Of a DNA stretch of 64,000 bases, positions 26,615-35,276 are shown one piece after another. The DNA is from Planomicrobium stackebrandtii (GTDB lineage Bacteria > Bacillota > Bacilli > Bacillales_A > Planococcaceae). A model generated the notes under the pieces. That model was not told where the DNA came from, did not search any database, and worked only from the letters and a program-made list of their open reading frames with translations. Each line of letters starts with the position of its first letter. Position 1 is the first letter of the stretch. The translations under genes and the position numbers were made by a program. The stretch lies in contig NZ_JAUSWB010000005.1 in NCBI RefSeq assembly GCF_030814955.1, positions 124,001 through 188,000 of the forward strand, written 5' to 3'.

Positions 26615-26893
26615 GCCTTGAAGAGAAGAGTAGGTCAATCCATTCTTTCCAGAGAGTTCCGGCAGCTGAAAAGGAACAAGAACGGATGATTGAATCAAAA
26701 CTCTGAGCAGCGCATCGGAACCGATTAAACGGCGATGGTGTGACAGGAGCTCCTGTTACAGAGCTAAAGTATAAGCAGCAATCCTGCCGTACTTGATGAG
26801 TTCGATGTGGCGACATGTCGAAACAACTGGAGTGGCACCGCGAAACCGAATCTCGCCTCCAAGACAAGGGTCTTGGAGGTGGGATTTTTTTAT
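26615..26893 (+). ncRNA. T-box leader (tRNA-sensing riboswitch), probably serine-specific
   Basis: Stem I carries the AGTA S-turn (26629-26632), the AGAGAG bulge (26651-26656) and the distal GGCAG loop region. The specifier loop reads GAA-TCA-A, giving TCA (Ser) at 26695-26697. The T-box core ACTGGAGTGGCACCGCG is at 26826-26842. Its TGGC would pair with a tRNA ending GCCA (G73), which fits tRNA-Ser. A terminator (26856-26865 with 26870-26879, T7 after it) follows. Uncharged tRNA should cause readthrough into the MFS gene at 26927. The amino acid assignment is tentative; T-box identity is secure. Confidence 0.93.
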
Positions 26894-26926
26894 TTTTCAA
26901 ATAAAAGGTGAGCGGGGGAATAGAGA

Positions 26927-28150
26927 ATGGGGCATTGGAAAGCGCCACTCATTATGCTGATGGCCATTGGAATTGCGAATATTGGAGCATGGGTGTATCT
27001 GATCGCACTAAATCTGCGGGTTTTGGAAATGGCAGGAGGATCGGTGTTGGCGGTATCCGTTCTCTACTTGATGCAGCCAGCAGCATCAGTACTCACAAAT
27101 GTATGGGGAGGAACCTTAATCGACCGGATGAACAAAAGGTCGATTTTGATCGCACTGGATATTTTACGGGCATCGTTAATCGGCTCTTTGCCTTTTGTCA
27201 CTTCGCTGCCTGTTATTTACATGATTGTTTTTCTGAATGGGGTAGGAAGCTCTATCTTTCAGCCTGCGTCCATGGTCTATGTCACGCTGCTGTTGGACCC
27301 GTCACAAAGAAAGAGATTTAATGCCTTTAGAAGCCTGATTGATTCGGGTGCTTTTTTAGTGGGGCCCGCTCTGGCCGGATTGCTTTTATTGATTGGAACA
27401 CCGAGCTTAGCGCTTTATATAAATGCAGGCGCACTGCTCATTTCAGCTCTGTTGACGATGATGCTGCCGAATCTGGGAAAAGAAGCCTCTGTTGCGGAAA
27501 ATTTTTCAGTTCACTTATTGCTGAAAGACTGGCAAATCGTAAAAGACTTCAGTTTTCAAAACCTTAACGTTATGAGAGTGTACTTTGTTTTCAGCAGCAT
27601 ACTTTTTCTTGCGGCGGCCTTGGACTCATTGGAAGCGGCTTTTTCCATAACCGTTTTAGGTTTGTCCGAACAACGCTATGGATTATTGGTCAGCTTGGCT
27701 GGACTTGGCATCATTGTCGGCTCGATCATTGTTTCCTTATGGGCCTATCAGTTTTCTGCGGCTTTCCTGATGGCAAGTGGTGCTGTGTTCACTGCTGTCG
27801 GTTATTTGGTCTATTCGGTGGCGGCCGGATTCCTGATTTTGGCGTTCTTCTTAGCTTTTGCCAACACCGGATTCCAGACTTATGTACAGGATCATATTCC
27901 GGTTGCTGTGATGGGCAGAGTCCTCAGTATTTACGGTTTGTTGGAAGCCTTAGCCGTTATCCTTCTGACTGTGTCAGCAGGAGCGGCAGCAGAACTCTTT
28001 TCCATACGTCCCGTAATCGTTGGCGGATCTATGTGCATGCTGATGATGGGAGTTCTAGTAGTCTACACATTGGTGAAAAACGAAATGAAATACCTCAAGC
28101 CAGTCGCCGCTTCGCCAGCCGGTTTTAAAAAGAAAGAGCGATCAAAATGA
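26927..28150 (+). CDS. MFS transporter under T-box control
   Basis: 407 residues, about twelve helices, MFS_3 type (macrolide-efflux/EntS-like) with GGTLIDRMNKRSIL in the first cytoplasmic loop and a long central loop near 185-205. It is the only gene downstream of the T-box leader, so it is expressed when a specific tRNA is uncharged. Inference: it imports an amino acid or peptide, or exports an analogue or antibiotic that blocks the synthetase. The fold group mainly contains exporters, which favours the second idea. Confidence 0.88.
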   Translation: MGHWKAPLIMLMAIGIANIGAWVYLIALNLRVLEMAGGSVLAVSVLYLMQPAASVLTNVWGGTLIDRMNKRSILIALDILRASLIGSLPFVTSLPVIYMIVFLNGVGSSIFQPASMVYVTLLLDPSQRKRFNAFRSLIDSGAFLVGPALAGLLLLIGTPSLALYINAGALLISALLTMMLPNLGKEASVAENFSVHLLLKDWQIVKDFSFQNLNVMRVYFVFSSILFLAAALDSLEAAFSITVLGLSEQRYGLLVSLAGLGIIVGSIIVSLWAYQFSAAFLMASGAVFTAVGYLVYSVAAGFLILAFFLAFANTGFQTYVQDHIPVAVMGRVLSIYGLLEALAVILLTVSAGAAAELFSIRPVIVGGSMCMLMMGVLVVYTLVKNEMKYLKPVAASPAGFKKKERSK

Positions 28151-28151
28151 A

Positions 28152-28186
28152 AAAAGGCCGTTCCTTTAAAATAGGACCGGCCTTTT
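28152..28186. terminator. Bidirectional terminator between MFS and RpiR genes
   Basis: AAAAGGCCG (28152-28160) pairs with CGGCCTTTT (28178-28186) around an AU-rich loop; the two genes converge here. Confidence 0.85.
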
Positions 28187-28189
28187 ATG

Positions 28190-29041
28190 CTATAAACGTT
28201 TATGCGACATCGCTTCGCGCATATCCTGAAGGGCTTTTTTGCCTTCATTGCCGCGGGCAATCATCAAATTGGTGTAAAGCGCATCGATCAAACTCAATTG
28301 GCCGATGCGGGAGGACAAGGCTTCGGAACGGAAATCGGTTTCTTCTGAAACTGTGTACAGTGCAATGTCCGCACCTTTTGATAAAGGGGACTTGGCAAAG
28401 TTGGTAACAGAGATGATAGTGACACCTTTTTCCTTCAAAACCCGCAGGACATCAAGAACGTCAGTGGTCGTACCAGAATGGGAAATGACGATCGCCACAT
28501 CGTCCGATTGAAGTTGAGAAGCGGCCATCAGCTGCATATGGGAGTCGAGGTTCATGGAAACTTGCAGTCCGAGACGGACAAACTTGTGGTAACCGTCCAT
28601 GGCCACCATAGCGGAACCGCCATTGCCATAAAAGTCGATCTTTCGGGCAGCCATCAGTTTTTCAGTTGCCTGCGCCATCGCTTCGGCATCCACAATCTGA
28701 AGAGTGTCTTCCAACGTCTTAATATTGGACCTGAATACTTTTTCGGTGACGGTACTGATGCTGTCTCCTTCTTCAATTTTTTCGTGAATGTCTTTTAACG
28801 GTGCCACTACTTCTGCGGCAAGCGAAATCTTAAAGGCTTGAAATCCCTTAAAGCCGATTCGCTGGCAGAAACGGAAAACCGTCGATTCAGCCAACCCCAG
28901 TTCATCCGCGATCTGGTTGATGGTCAAATGAATAATATTCTTTGGGTCGTTTAATACATAATCGGCAATCTTTTTTTCTTTTTCACTGAAATGGCGGTAA
29001 CTACCGCGTATGGCAGCCAGCGCAAATTGCTGTTCTTTCAT
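28190..29041 (-). CDS. RpiR/MurR-family regulator of the gluconate genes
   Basis: 283 residues from the ATG at 29041 (ACGAGGCG eight bases upstream). N-terminal helix-turn-helix (~20-75, NQIADELGLAESTVFRFCQRIGFKGFQAFK) and a C-terminal SIS sugar-phosphate domain (~110-270, FYGNGGSAMVAMD and VISHSGTTTDVLDVL). Divergent from the gluconate operon. Probably senses 6-phosphogluconate or a related sugar phosphate and represses it; the sign is inferred. Confidence 0.9.
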   Translation of the reverse strand: MKEQQFALAAIRGSYRHFSEKEKKIADYVLNDPKNIIHLTINQIADELGLAESTVFRFCQRIGFKGFQAFKISLAAEVVAPLKDIHEKIEEGDSISTVTEKVFRSNIKTLEDTLQIVDAEAMAQATEKLMAARKIDFYGNGGSAMVAMDGYHKFVRLGLQVSMNLDSHMQLMAASQLQSDDVAIVISHSGTTTDVLDVLRVLKEKGVTIISVTNFAKSPLSKGADIALYTVSEETDFRSEALSSRIGQLSLIDALYTNLMIARGNEGKKALQDMREAMSHKRL

Positions 29042-29093
29042 GAATCGCGCCTCGTTTCTGTAAAAGTATTTTCGTCTATTATAGAATAACATG

Positions 29094-29143
29094 TTGCGTG
29101 CGGAAAAATATTTGATACAATGAGTTCATTAAGGAAAAATATT
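29094..29143 (+). promoter_or_regulatory. Gluconate operon promoter with twin operator repeats
   Basis: -35 TTGCGT (29094-29099) and -10 TACAAT (29116-29121), spacing 16. GGAAAAATATT is repeated at 29102-29112 (inside the promoter) and 29133-29143 (just downstream), 31 bp apart, so both lie on the same helix face. They are good candidates for the RpiR binding sites. Confidence 0.6.
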
Positions 29144-29169
29144 CTTTTATTTTAAAGGAGGATTCCACA

Positions 29170-30054
29170 ATGGAAATTGGAATTATTGGTTTAGGAAAAA
29201 TGGGATTGAATTTGGCGCTTAACTTGGTGGACCATAACCATAAAGTTGTCGGGTATGACAGCCACGCGACAATCGAAGAAAGCGATTTCAGCCAAGTATC
29301 TTCTATTGAAGAAATGGTGAAAGAGCTGACAGCACCTCGTACGTTTTGGCTAATGGTGCCAGCAGGTGAAATTACTGAATCGGTCATTGCGCATTTGACG
29401 CCTTTACTTGAAGAGGGAGATTCCATTATTGATGGCGGAAATTCGAACTACAAGGATACGGTACGCCGTGCAGCAACTTTAAAGGAGCAGGGCATTTACT
29501 TTTTTGATTGCGGGACAAGTGGTGGAACAGCAGGGGCACGCCACGGAATTTGTTCGATGATCGGCGGCGATGCAGAGAAGTTCAAAACCATTGAACCTCT
29601 ATTAAAAGACATCTCTGTAGAAGATGGCTATTTGTATACGGGAGAAGCGGGAAGCGGACATTTCCTGAAAATGATCCATAACGGAATTGAATACGGCATG
29701 ATGCAGTCAATTGCAGAAGGCTTCGACATCCTAAACAAAAGCCAATTTGATTTTGATTACGAAAAAGTGGCTGGAGTTTGGAACAATGGATCGATTATCA
29801 GCTCATATTTGATGGAAATGACGAAAAATGCATTTTCTAAAGATGCTAAACTCGACAGCATCAAAGGCGTCATGAATTCTTCAGGCGAAGGCAAATGGAC
29901 CGTGGAAACTGCACTTGATTTGAATGTGCCGGCACCAGTCATTACGTTGTCACTGATGATGCGCTACCGCTCATTGGAAGACGATACTTTTGCAGGGAAA
30001 GTTGTGGCAGCACAGCGCAATGAATTCGGCGGGCATGCCGTAGAGAAGAAATAA
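29170..30054 (+). CDS. gnd: 6-Phosphogluconate dehydrogenase, decarboxylating (short, YqeC-like form)
   Basis: 294 residues, shorter than the common ~470-residue enzyme. Converts 6-phosphogluconate to ribulose 5-phosphate and CO2. Nucleotide motif GLGKMGLNLALN (7-18) followed by D in VGYDSH, which favours NAD+ over NADP+. Substrate-binding GNSNYKDTVRR near 90 and the catalytic lysine segment HFLKMIHNGIEYGMM near 165-179. First gene of the gluconate operon, with AAAGGAGG before the ATG. Confidence 0.93.
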   Translation: MEIGIIGLGKMGLNLALNLVDHNHKVVGYDSHATIEESDFSQVSSIEEMVKELTAPRTFWLMVPAGEITESVIAHLTPLLEEGDSIIDGGNSNYKDTVRRAATLKEQGIYFFDCGTSGGTAGARHGICSMIGGDAEKFKTIEPLLKDISVEDGYLYTGEAGSGHFLKMIHNGIEYGMMQSIAEGFDILNKSQFDFDYEKVAGVWNNGSIISSYLMEMTKNAFSKDAKLDSIKGVMNSSGEGKWTVETALDLNVPAPVITLSLMMRYRSLEDDTFAGKVVAAQRNEFGGHAVEKK

Positions 30055-30098
30055 GAAGGATTGTTATAGGGTTACTTCTATAGAAAGTGTAGAAATTC

Positions 30099-30183
30099 GC
30101 TGGCGCACCCAGGGATGGGCGCCAGCTAAGCTCAAAGCAGAGCTCAAGGGCTAATTTAAACTTCAGCATAATGAGCTGAAGTT
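30099..30183 (+). ncRNA. Three consecutive hairpins between gnd and gntP
   Basis: Stem 1: GCTGGCGC 30099-30106 with GCGCCAGC 30119-30126. Stem 2: AGCTC with GAGCT at about 30129-30144. Stem 3: AACTTCAGC 30159-30167 with GCTGAAGTT 30175-30183, ending 7 bases before the gntP ribosome binding site. None has a U-tract. They look like mRNA processing or stability elements, or a translational control of gntP. Confidence 0.6.
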
Positions 30184-30204
30184 GCACATTGAGGGGGAAA
30201 AAAA

Positions 30205-31545
30205 TTGTCAGGTTCAACGTTAATTATGGTCGCGCTTGCAGGCATATTCTTATTATTATTCTTAGTTATTCGCACTAAATTACACGCATTTGTGGCATTA
30301 TTGCTTGTCAGTTTGCTGGTTGGTATCGCCGCGGGCATGCCGCTTAACGAAGTTATTACATCCATTCAAAATGGTATGGGGGGCACACTCGGCTTTGTCG
30401 CTGTAGTTGTCGGCCTTGGTGCCATGTTCGGTAAAATGCTTGAGGTATCGGGTGGTGCAGAACGTTTAGCCGCTACGATGATCAGCAAATTTGGTGAAGA
30501 CAAAGCACAATGGGCATTGGGCGTTACCGGGTTTATTGTCGCAATTCCCGTATTCTTTGATGTTGGTTTCATTATTTTGGTGCCAATTGTGTACGGCTTG
30601 GCGAGAAAAACAGGCAAGTCGCTTCTCCATTACGGGATTCCGCTATTAGCCGGACTAGCCGTTACGCATAGTTTCATCCCGCCGACTCCAGGACCGATCG
30701 CAGTTGCTGAATTGGTCGGTGCAGAGCTTGGATGGGTTATCCTATTCGGGGTAATCGCAGGGGTTCCAGCGATGATTCTAGCAGGACCAGTGTTCGGTCG
30801 TTTCATCGGTAAGCGGATTCATATTGAAATTCCGGATTACATGGAGATTGAACAAAAGGAATACGACAAGGATCTGCCGAGCTTCGGTATGATTACTTCG
30901 TTGATCTTGATTCCACTTGTTTTGATCCTATTGAACACTTTATCAGGCGTATTGCTTGAAGAAGGCAATATGCTGCGTGAAATTTTAACGTTCCTTGGGC
31001 ATCCATTTGTGGCATTGACCATTGCAACATTGCTGACCTTCTACTTGCTGGGCACAAAGCGCGGCTATTCGCGCCAGGAAGTACAGGATATTGCGACCAA
31101 AGCGCTTGAACCTGCCGGAATCATCATCTTGGTAACAGGAGCAGGCGGCGTTTTCAAACAAGTACTGATCGACTCTGGTGTCGGCGATGTGCTTGGCGAT
31201 ATGATGGGCGATTCGGCTTTGCCGCCAATCGTTCTGGCGTTCTTGATTGCCACGGCAGTACGTGTTGCGCAAGGTTCTGCGACCGTTGCCATGGTAACTG
31301 CAGCAGGCCTAATCACTCCGCTTCTTGAAATGATCGGCATGACTGGACCGGCTTTAGGCTTGATCGTTATCTCCATTGCATCAGGTGCAACTGTTCTTTC
31401 TCACGTCAACGACTCAGGCTTCTGGCTTGTAAACCGTTATTTTGGAATGGACGTCAAAGATACATTGAAATCCTGGACGGTCATGGAAACCATTATCGGC
31501 CTCACCGGTTTCGTGGTAGTCTTGATCATAAGCTTTTTTATCTAA
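30205..31545 (+). CDS. gntP: Gluconate:H+ symporter
   Basis: 446 residues, polytopic GntP family with about twelve helices. Family signatures are FFDVGFIILVPI near 110, HSFIPPTPGPIA near 155-166 and SHVNDSGFWLVNRYF near 395-409. It starts with TTG at 30205, preceded by GAGGGGG at 30191-30197. Supplies gluconate for the kinase encoded next. Confidence 0.93.
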   Translation: MSGSTLIMVALAGIFLLLFLVIRTKLHAFVALLLVSLLVGIAAGMPLNEVITSIQNGMGGTLGFVAVVVGLGAMFGKMLEVSGGAERLAATMISKFGEDKAQWALGVTGFIVAIPVFFDVGFIILVPIVYGLARKTGKSLLHYGIPLLAGLAVTHSFIPPTPGPIAVAELVGAELGWVILFGVIAGVPAMILAGPVFGRFIGKRIHIEIPDYMEIEQKEYDKDLPSFGMITSLILIPLVLILLNTLSGVLLEEGNMLREILTFLGHPFVALTIATLLTFYLLGTKRGYSRQEVQDIATKALEPAGIIILVTGAGGVFKQVLIDSGVGDVLGDMMGDSALPPIVLAFLIATAVRVAQGSATVAMVTAAGLITPLLEMIGMTGPALGLIVISIASGATVLSHVNDSGFWLVNRYFGMDVKDTLKSWTVMETIIGLTGFVVVLIISFFI

Positions 31546-31559
31546 ATTAAACTTGAAGA

Positions 31560-31590
31560 GAAAAAGGGAATTTTTCCTTTTTCTTTTTCT
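31560..31590 (+). terminator. Hairpin with T-run between gntP and gntK
   Basis: GAAAAAGG (31560-31567) pairs with CCTTTTTC (31576-31583), then TTTTTCTTG. A weak A-T rich terminator that would partly reduce gntK transcription. Confidence 0.55.
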
Positions 31591-31611
31591 TGTATATAGA
31601 GGAGGGCTCCT

Positions 31612-33156
31612 ATGCCTGAGCAGTCATATTATTTGGGAGTGGATATCGGTACCACTTCGACCAAAGCAGTTTTGTTCAATAAGTCCGGAAAAGTAATAGA
31701 AGCCGATACCGTTTTTTATGCACTGGAGACGCCGAGCCCGCTCATAGCGGAACAGGATCCAGAGGAAATTTTCCGCGCCGTATTGACCTCTGTCCGAAAA
31801 ACCATCCGCAAAAGTGAAATTGATCCGCAGCAGCTGAAACTGGTATCATTCAGTTCGGCGATGCACAGCCTCATTGCAGTGGACGCTTCAGGAAGCCTGC
31901 TGACGCAAAGCATCACCTGGGCTGATACGAGAAGCTCGAAACACGCCAAGCACATAAAAGAACAGCTAAATGGTCATGAAATCTACTTGCGTACCGGTAC
32001 GCCGATCCATGCGATGTCGCCACTGGCAAAATTGGTCTGGCTGAAAGATGAAAAACCGGAAGTCTGTAAGCAGGCTGCGAAGTTTATCGGCATCAAGGAA
32101 TACGTTTTCCATGAATTGTTTGGAGAATATGTAGTCGACCATTCAATTGCTTCTGCGACAGGTCTTTTCAACCTGCAGGAGCTGGATTGGGACAAAGAAG
32201 CTTTGGCTGTGGCAGGCATCACACCTGAACAGTTGTCGCGGCCGGTTCCGACTACACATGGATTGACAGGAATCGTTCCGGAACATGCCTTGTTCATGGG
32301 CATTCCTGAAGACGTTCCGTTTATTATCGGTGCAAGCGACGGCGTATTGGCAAATCTGGGCGTTGACGCTATTGAACCTGGCGTTCTGGCAGTTACAATC
32401 GGCACAAGCGGGGCTATACGCACCGTCACCGCTGAACCGAAAACAGATCCAAAAGGCCGGACGTTTTGCTACGCATTGACTGAAAATCATTGGGTGGTCG
32501 GCGGACCGGTTAACAATGGCGGCATTGTCCTGCGCTGGCTGCGGGATGAGTTTGCTTCCTCAGAAGTCGAAACAGCGAAACGCCTCGGCATTGATTCTTA
32601 CGATGTGTTGACGAAAATCGCTGAGACGGTCAACCCCGGCGCAGATGGCTTGCTGTTTCATCCCTATTTGACAGGGGAACGGGCGCCGCTTTGGGATGCC
32701 AATGCCCGTGGCTCGTTTTTCGGACTCAGCATCCATCATAAAAAGCAGCACATGATCCGTTCCGTGCTGGAAGGCATCGTCTATAATTTGTATACCGTCC
32801 TGCTGGCAGTCGAGGAACTGGCCGGTGAACCGGTGCGCATCCAGGCATCAGGCGGCTTTGCCCGTTCGGAAATGTGGCGCCAGCTATTGGCTGATGTTTT
32901 CGGCAAACCAGTGATCGTTCCAGAGAGCTTTGAAAGTTCCTGCCTTGGCGCTGTCGTTCTTGGCATGTACGCCACGGGGGAGATCGAGGATTTCAGCATC
33001 GTCTCCGAAATGATCGGCCAGACGCATACGCATGAACCCGACGAAGCAGCAGCCAGCGTCTATCGCGAATTGTTGCCGATTTATATCCGTTTATCACGCC
33101 TGCTGACTGAAGAATACGAAAGCATTTCAGACTTCCAACGGAAGCATTTGGAGTGA
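31612..33156 (+). CDS. gntK: Gluconokinase (FGGY family)
   Basis: 514 residues. ATP-dependent phosphorylation of gluconate to 6-phosphogluconate. Phosphate-1 loop GVDIGTTSTKAVLF near 9-22, WADTRS near 104, adenosine-site GGFARSEMWRQLLADV near 417-432. GAGGAGGG precedes the ATG. With GntP and the 6-phosphogluconate dehydrogenase it forms a complete route into the pentose phosphate pathway. Confidence 0.93.
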   Translation: MPEQSYYLGVDIGTTSTKAVLFNKSGKVIEADTVFYALETPSPLIAEQDPEEIFRAVLTSVRKTIRKSEIDPQQLKLVSFSSAMHSLIAVDASGSLLTQSITWADTRSSKHAKHIKEQLNGHEIYLRTGTPIHAMSPLAKLVWLKDEKPEVCKQAAKFIGIKEYVFHELFGEYVVDHSIASATGLFNLQELDWDKEALAVAGITPEQLSRPVPTTHGLTGIVPEHALFMGIPEDVPFIIGASDGVLANLGVDAIEPGVLAVTIGTSGAIRTVTAEPKTDPKGRTFCYALTENHWVVGGPVNNGGIVLRWLRDEFASSEVETAKRLGIDSYDVLTKIAETVNPGADGLLFHPYLTGERAPLWDANARGSFFGLSIHHKKQHMIRSVLEGIVYNLYTVLLAVEELAGEPVRIQASGGFARSEMWRQLLADVFGKPVIVPESFESSCLGAVVLGMYATGEIEDFSIVSEMIGQTHTHEPDEAAASVYRELLPIYIRLSRLLTEEYESISDFQRKHLE

Positions 33157-33162
33157 GATGCG

Positions 33163-33200
33163 ACACCCTGGACCAGAAAGCTGGTCCAGGGTGTTTTTTA
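33163..33200 (+). terminator. Terminator of the gluconate operon
   Basis: A perfect 14-bp stem (33163-33176 with 33181-33194) followed by T6. Confidence 0.92.
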
Positions 33201-33270
33201 TGGTTGATTTTTTGGGAATACTTTCTTTATTTGTTCGAATAAAATCTGATAGTTGCTTCTGGCTGGTTTA

Positions 33271-33370
33271 TGGTCGCTCAGAAAAATTTATAGGCGTTCA
33301 GGAAAAAATGTGGTCGCTCAATAGAATTTATGGTCGCTTAGAAAAAAATATGGTCGTTCAGCAGAATCGA
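33271..33370. repeat. Tandem repeat block 1: five units of exactly 20 bp
   Basis: Units begin at 33271, 33291, 33311, 33331 and 33351. Each starts with a conserved decamer close to TGGTCGCTCA and continues with a variable A-rich decamer close to GAAAAATTTA. There is no coding potential. The same family recurs at 53951-54030. It lies between the gntK terminator and the structured element at 33455. Confidence 0.9.
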
Positions 33371-33454
33371 TAGCGAAATAAAGCAAACAATCAGAAAACG
33401 GATGAAAATTATCTATAATTTCCCAATCGCTCATGATACGATAAAGAGAAACTT

Positions 33455-33549
33455 CAATCAGTGGGGCATCCCCACTGATTGTTAGTAGATCCAATCGGAC
33501 TTTTATGGTCAGTGGATCTCCCGTTTGCAGAGCGGGAGTAATACTGACC
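33455..33549 (+). ncRNA. Strongly structured element upstream of the FAD dehydrogenase (candidate leader RNA)
   Basis: Hairpin 1 is a perfect 12-bp stem, CAATCAGTGGGG (33455-33466) with CCCCACTGATTG (33470-33481), loop CAT. Hairpin 2 is nested: outer GGTCAGT (33507-33513) with ACTGACC (33543-33549), inner CTCCCG (33518-33523) with CGGGAG (33533-33538). Alternative pairings exist: GATTG 33477-33481 with CAATC 33492-33496, and GATCC 33488-33492 with GGATC 33514-33518. No T-run follows. It ends 56 bases before the start at 33606. Not recognised as a known riboswitch; a DNA repeat or cruciform element is an alternative. Confidence 0.55.
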
Positions 33550-33605
33550 GTTAAAGCGGAATAAAAGCAGTAAATGAATCATTCAACATCAAGGGGGATG
33601 TAAGG

Positions 33606-35276
33606 ATGGAATTCGATGCAATTGTAGTAGGGGCTGGCCTTGCGGGGCTGGTGGCGGCAGCGGAAATTGCTGACGCGGGCAAAAAAGTGTTGCTGTTGGA
33701 CCAGGAGCCGGAAGCGTCTTTTGGCGGTCAGGCGTGGTGGTCGTTCGGAGGGCTGTTTTTGATCGATTCGCCTGAACAGCGGCGTATGGGCATTAACGAC
33801 TCGAAAGAATTAGCGTGGCAGGACTGGCTTGGGGCAGCCGGTTTTGACAAGGAGCAGGATGAAGATTATTGGGGGAAGAAATGGGCAGAGGCGTATGTGG
33901 ATTTCGCAGCGAATGAAAAACGGACCTGGCTGGCCGGCATGGGCGTCAGATTCTTTCCTGTCGTAGGTTGGGCAGAACGCGGCGGCTATTTGGCGGAAGG
34001 GCATGGCAATTCGGTGCCGCGTTTTCATATCGTCTGGGGAACGGGACCGGGCATCGTTGCGCCTTTCGAGCGGCGGGTGCGTGAGCATATGAAGAATGGC
34101 CTTGTTGATTATCGGCCAAGGCATCAAGTAGATGAGCTGCTCACTGAAAATGGAGTGGTGACAGGTGTTTCAGGTTCACTGCTGGAGCCGAGCAACGCCG
34201 AGCGGGGAGAAGCGAGTTCCCGGCAGGTAGTCGCCAATTTCCGTTGCGAAGCACGGGCTGTAGTCGTGACGAGCGGCGGCATCGGCGGCAACCATGAACT
34301 GATCAAACAGAATTGGCCGAGCCGGTTGGGCAAAGCACCCGAGACGATGCTGTCCGGCGTGCCGGCGCATGTTGATGGCAGAATGCTTGCCATCACGGAA
34401 AAAGCTGGAGGGCGCATCGTCAACCGTGACCGGATGTGGCATTATACCGAAGGCATCAAAAATTGGAGCCCGGTCTGGAGCAAACACGGCATTCGTATTT
34501 TGCCGGGGCCATCTTCCATGTGGTTCGATGCAACTGGGCAGCGTTTTCCAGCACCAAATTTTCCGGGATTCGATACACTTGGAACGCTTGAAACCATTCA
34601 AAAGACCGGCTACAGCTATTCCTGGTTCATCCTGACACAGAAAATCATCGAAAAGGAATTTGCGCTGTCAGGTTCCGAACAAAACCCGGATTTGACCGGC
34701 AAAAGCATTCCGCAAGTGTTATCCCGTATCCGCCCCGGAGCTACAGCGCCGGTGCAGGCGTTTATGGATAAGGGAGAAGACTTTATCGTAGCCGATACGC
34801 TGGAGGAACTGGTAACAGGAATGAACAAACTGACCGGTGAGAATCTGGTGGATTTTTTAAAGATCAAGCAGCAGATAGAAGCGCGTGACCGGCAACTCGA
34901 TAATCCTTTCTCAAAAGATTTGCAGATTACAGCGATGCGCGGCGCGCGGAATTACCGGGGCGATCGGCTGATCCGAGTAGCGGTTCCGCATAAATTGCTG
35001 GACCAGAAAAAAGGGCCGCTCATTGCGGTTCGCCTGAATATTGTCAGCCGCAAAACCTTGGGCGGCTTGCAGACAGATTTGTCTGCCAGAGTACTGGATA
35101 ATAATGGGCAACCGGTACCTGGCCTGTATGCTGCAGGAGAAGCAGCGGGATTCGGAGGCGGAGGCGTCCACGGCTATCGGTCGCTTGAAGGCACTTTTCT
35201 TGGCGGCTGCTTGTTTTCGGGAAGGACGGCGGGCAGAGCAGTGGTGAACGAAGGGGGTTCTGTGAGTGTTATTTGA
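33606..35276 (+). CDS. FAD-dependent dehydrogenase (fumarate reductase/3-ketosteroid dehydrogenase-like flavoprotein)
   Basis: 556 residues. N-terminal FAD motif VVGAGLAGLVAAAEIADAGK (7-26) followed by the acidic residue in LLLDQE, and a C-terminal FAD site GEAAGFGGGGVHGYRSLEGT near 517. The fold is that of the succinate dehydrogenase/KstD flavoprotein family, often annotated simply as FAD-binding dehydrogenase. The substrate is unknown; a link to the ring-degrading cluster 25 kb away is not supported. AAGGGGGATG precedes the ATG. The next gene overlaps its end by 11 bases. Confidence 0.85.
   Translation: MEFDAIVVGAGLAGLVAAAEIADAGKKVLLLDQEPEASFGGQAWWSFGGLFLIDSPEQRRMGINDSKELAWQDWLGAAGFDKEQDEDYWGKKWAEAYVDFAANEKRTWLAGMGVRFFPVVGWAERGGYLAEGHGNSVPRFHIVWGTGPGIVAPFERRVREHMKNGLVDYRPRHQVDELLTENGVVTGVSGSLLEPSNAERGEASSRQVVANFRCEARAVVVTSGGIGGNHELIKQNWPSRLGKAPETMLSGVPAHVDGRMLAITEKAGGRIVNRDRMWHYTEGIKNWSPVWSKHGIRILPGPSSMWFDATGQRFPAPNFPGFDTLGTLETIQKTGYSYSWFILTQKIIEKEFALSGSEQNPDLTGKSIPQVLSRIRPGATAPVQAFMDKGEDFIVADTLEELVTGMNKLTGENLVDFLKIKQQIEARDRQLDNPFSKDLQITAMRGARNYRGDRLIRVAVPHKLLDQKKGPLIAVRLNIVSRKTLGGLQTDLSARVLDNNGQPVPGLYAAGEAAGFGGGGVHGYRSLEGTFLGGCLFSGRTAGRAVVNEGGSVSVI

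Noticed and set aside
33271..33370. CRISPR-like array
   Set aside because: Unit is only 20 bp, the conserved part is 10 bp, the variable parts are similar A-rich sequences rather than unique spacers, and no cas genes are near.
33606..35276. Steroid dehydrogenase working with the ring-cleavage cluster
   Set aside because: The flavoprotein family is broad, the genes are 23 kb apart and no other steroid genes were seen.
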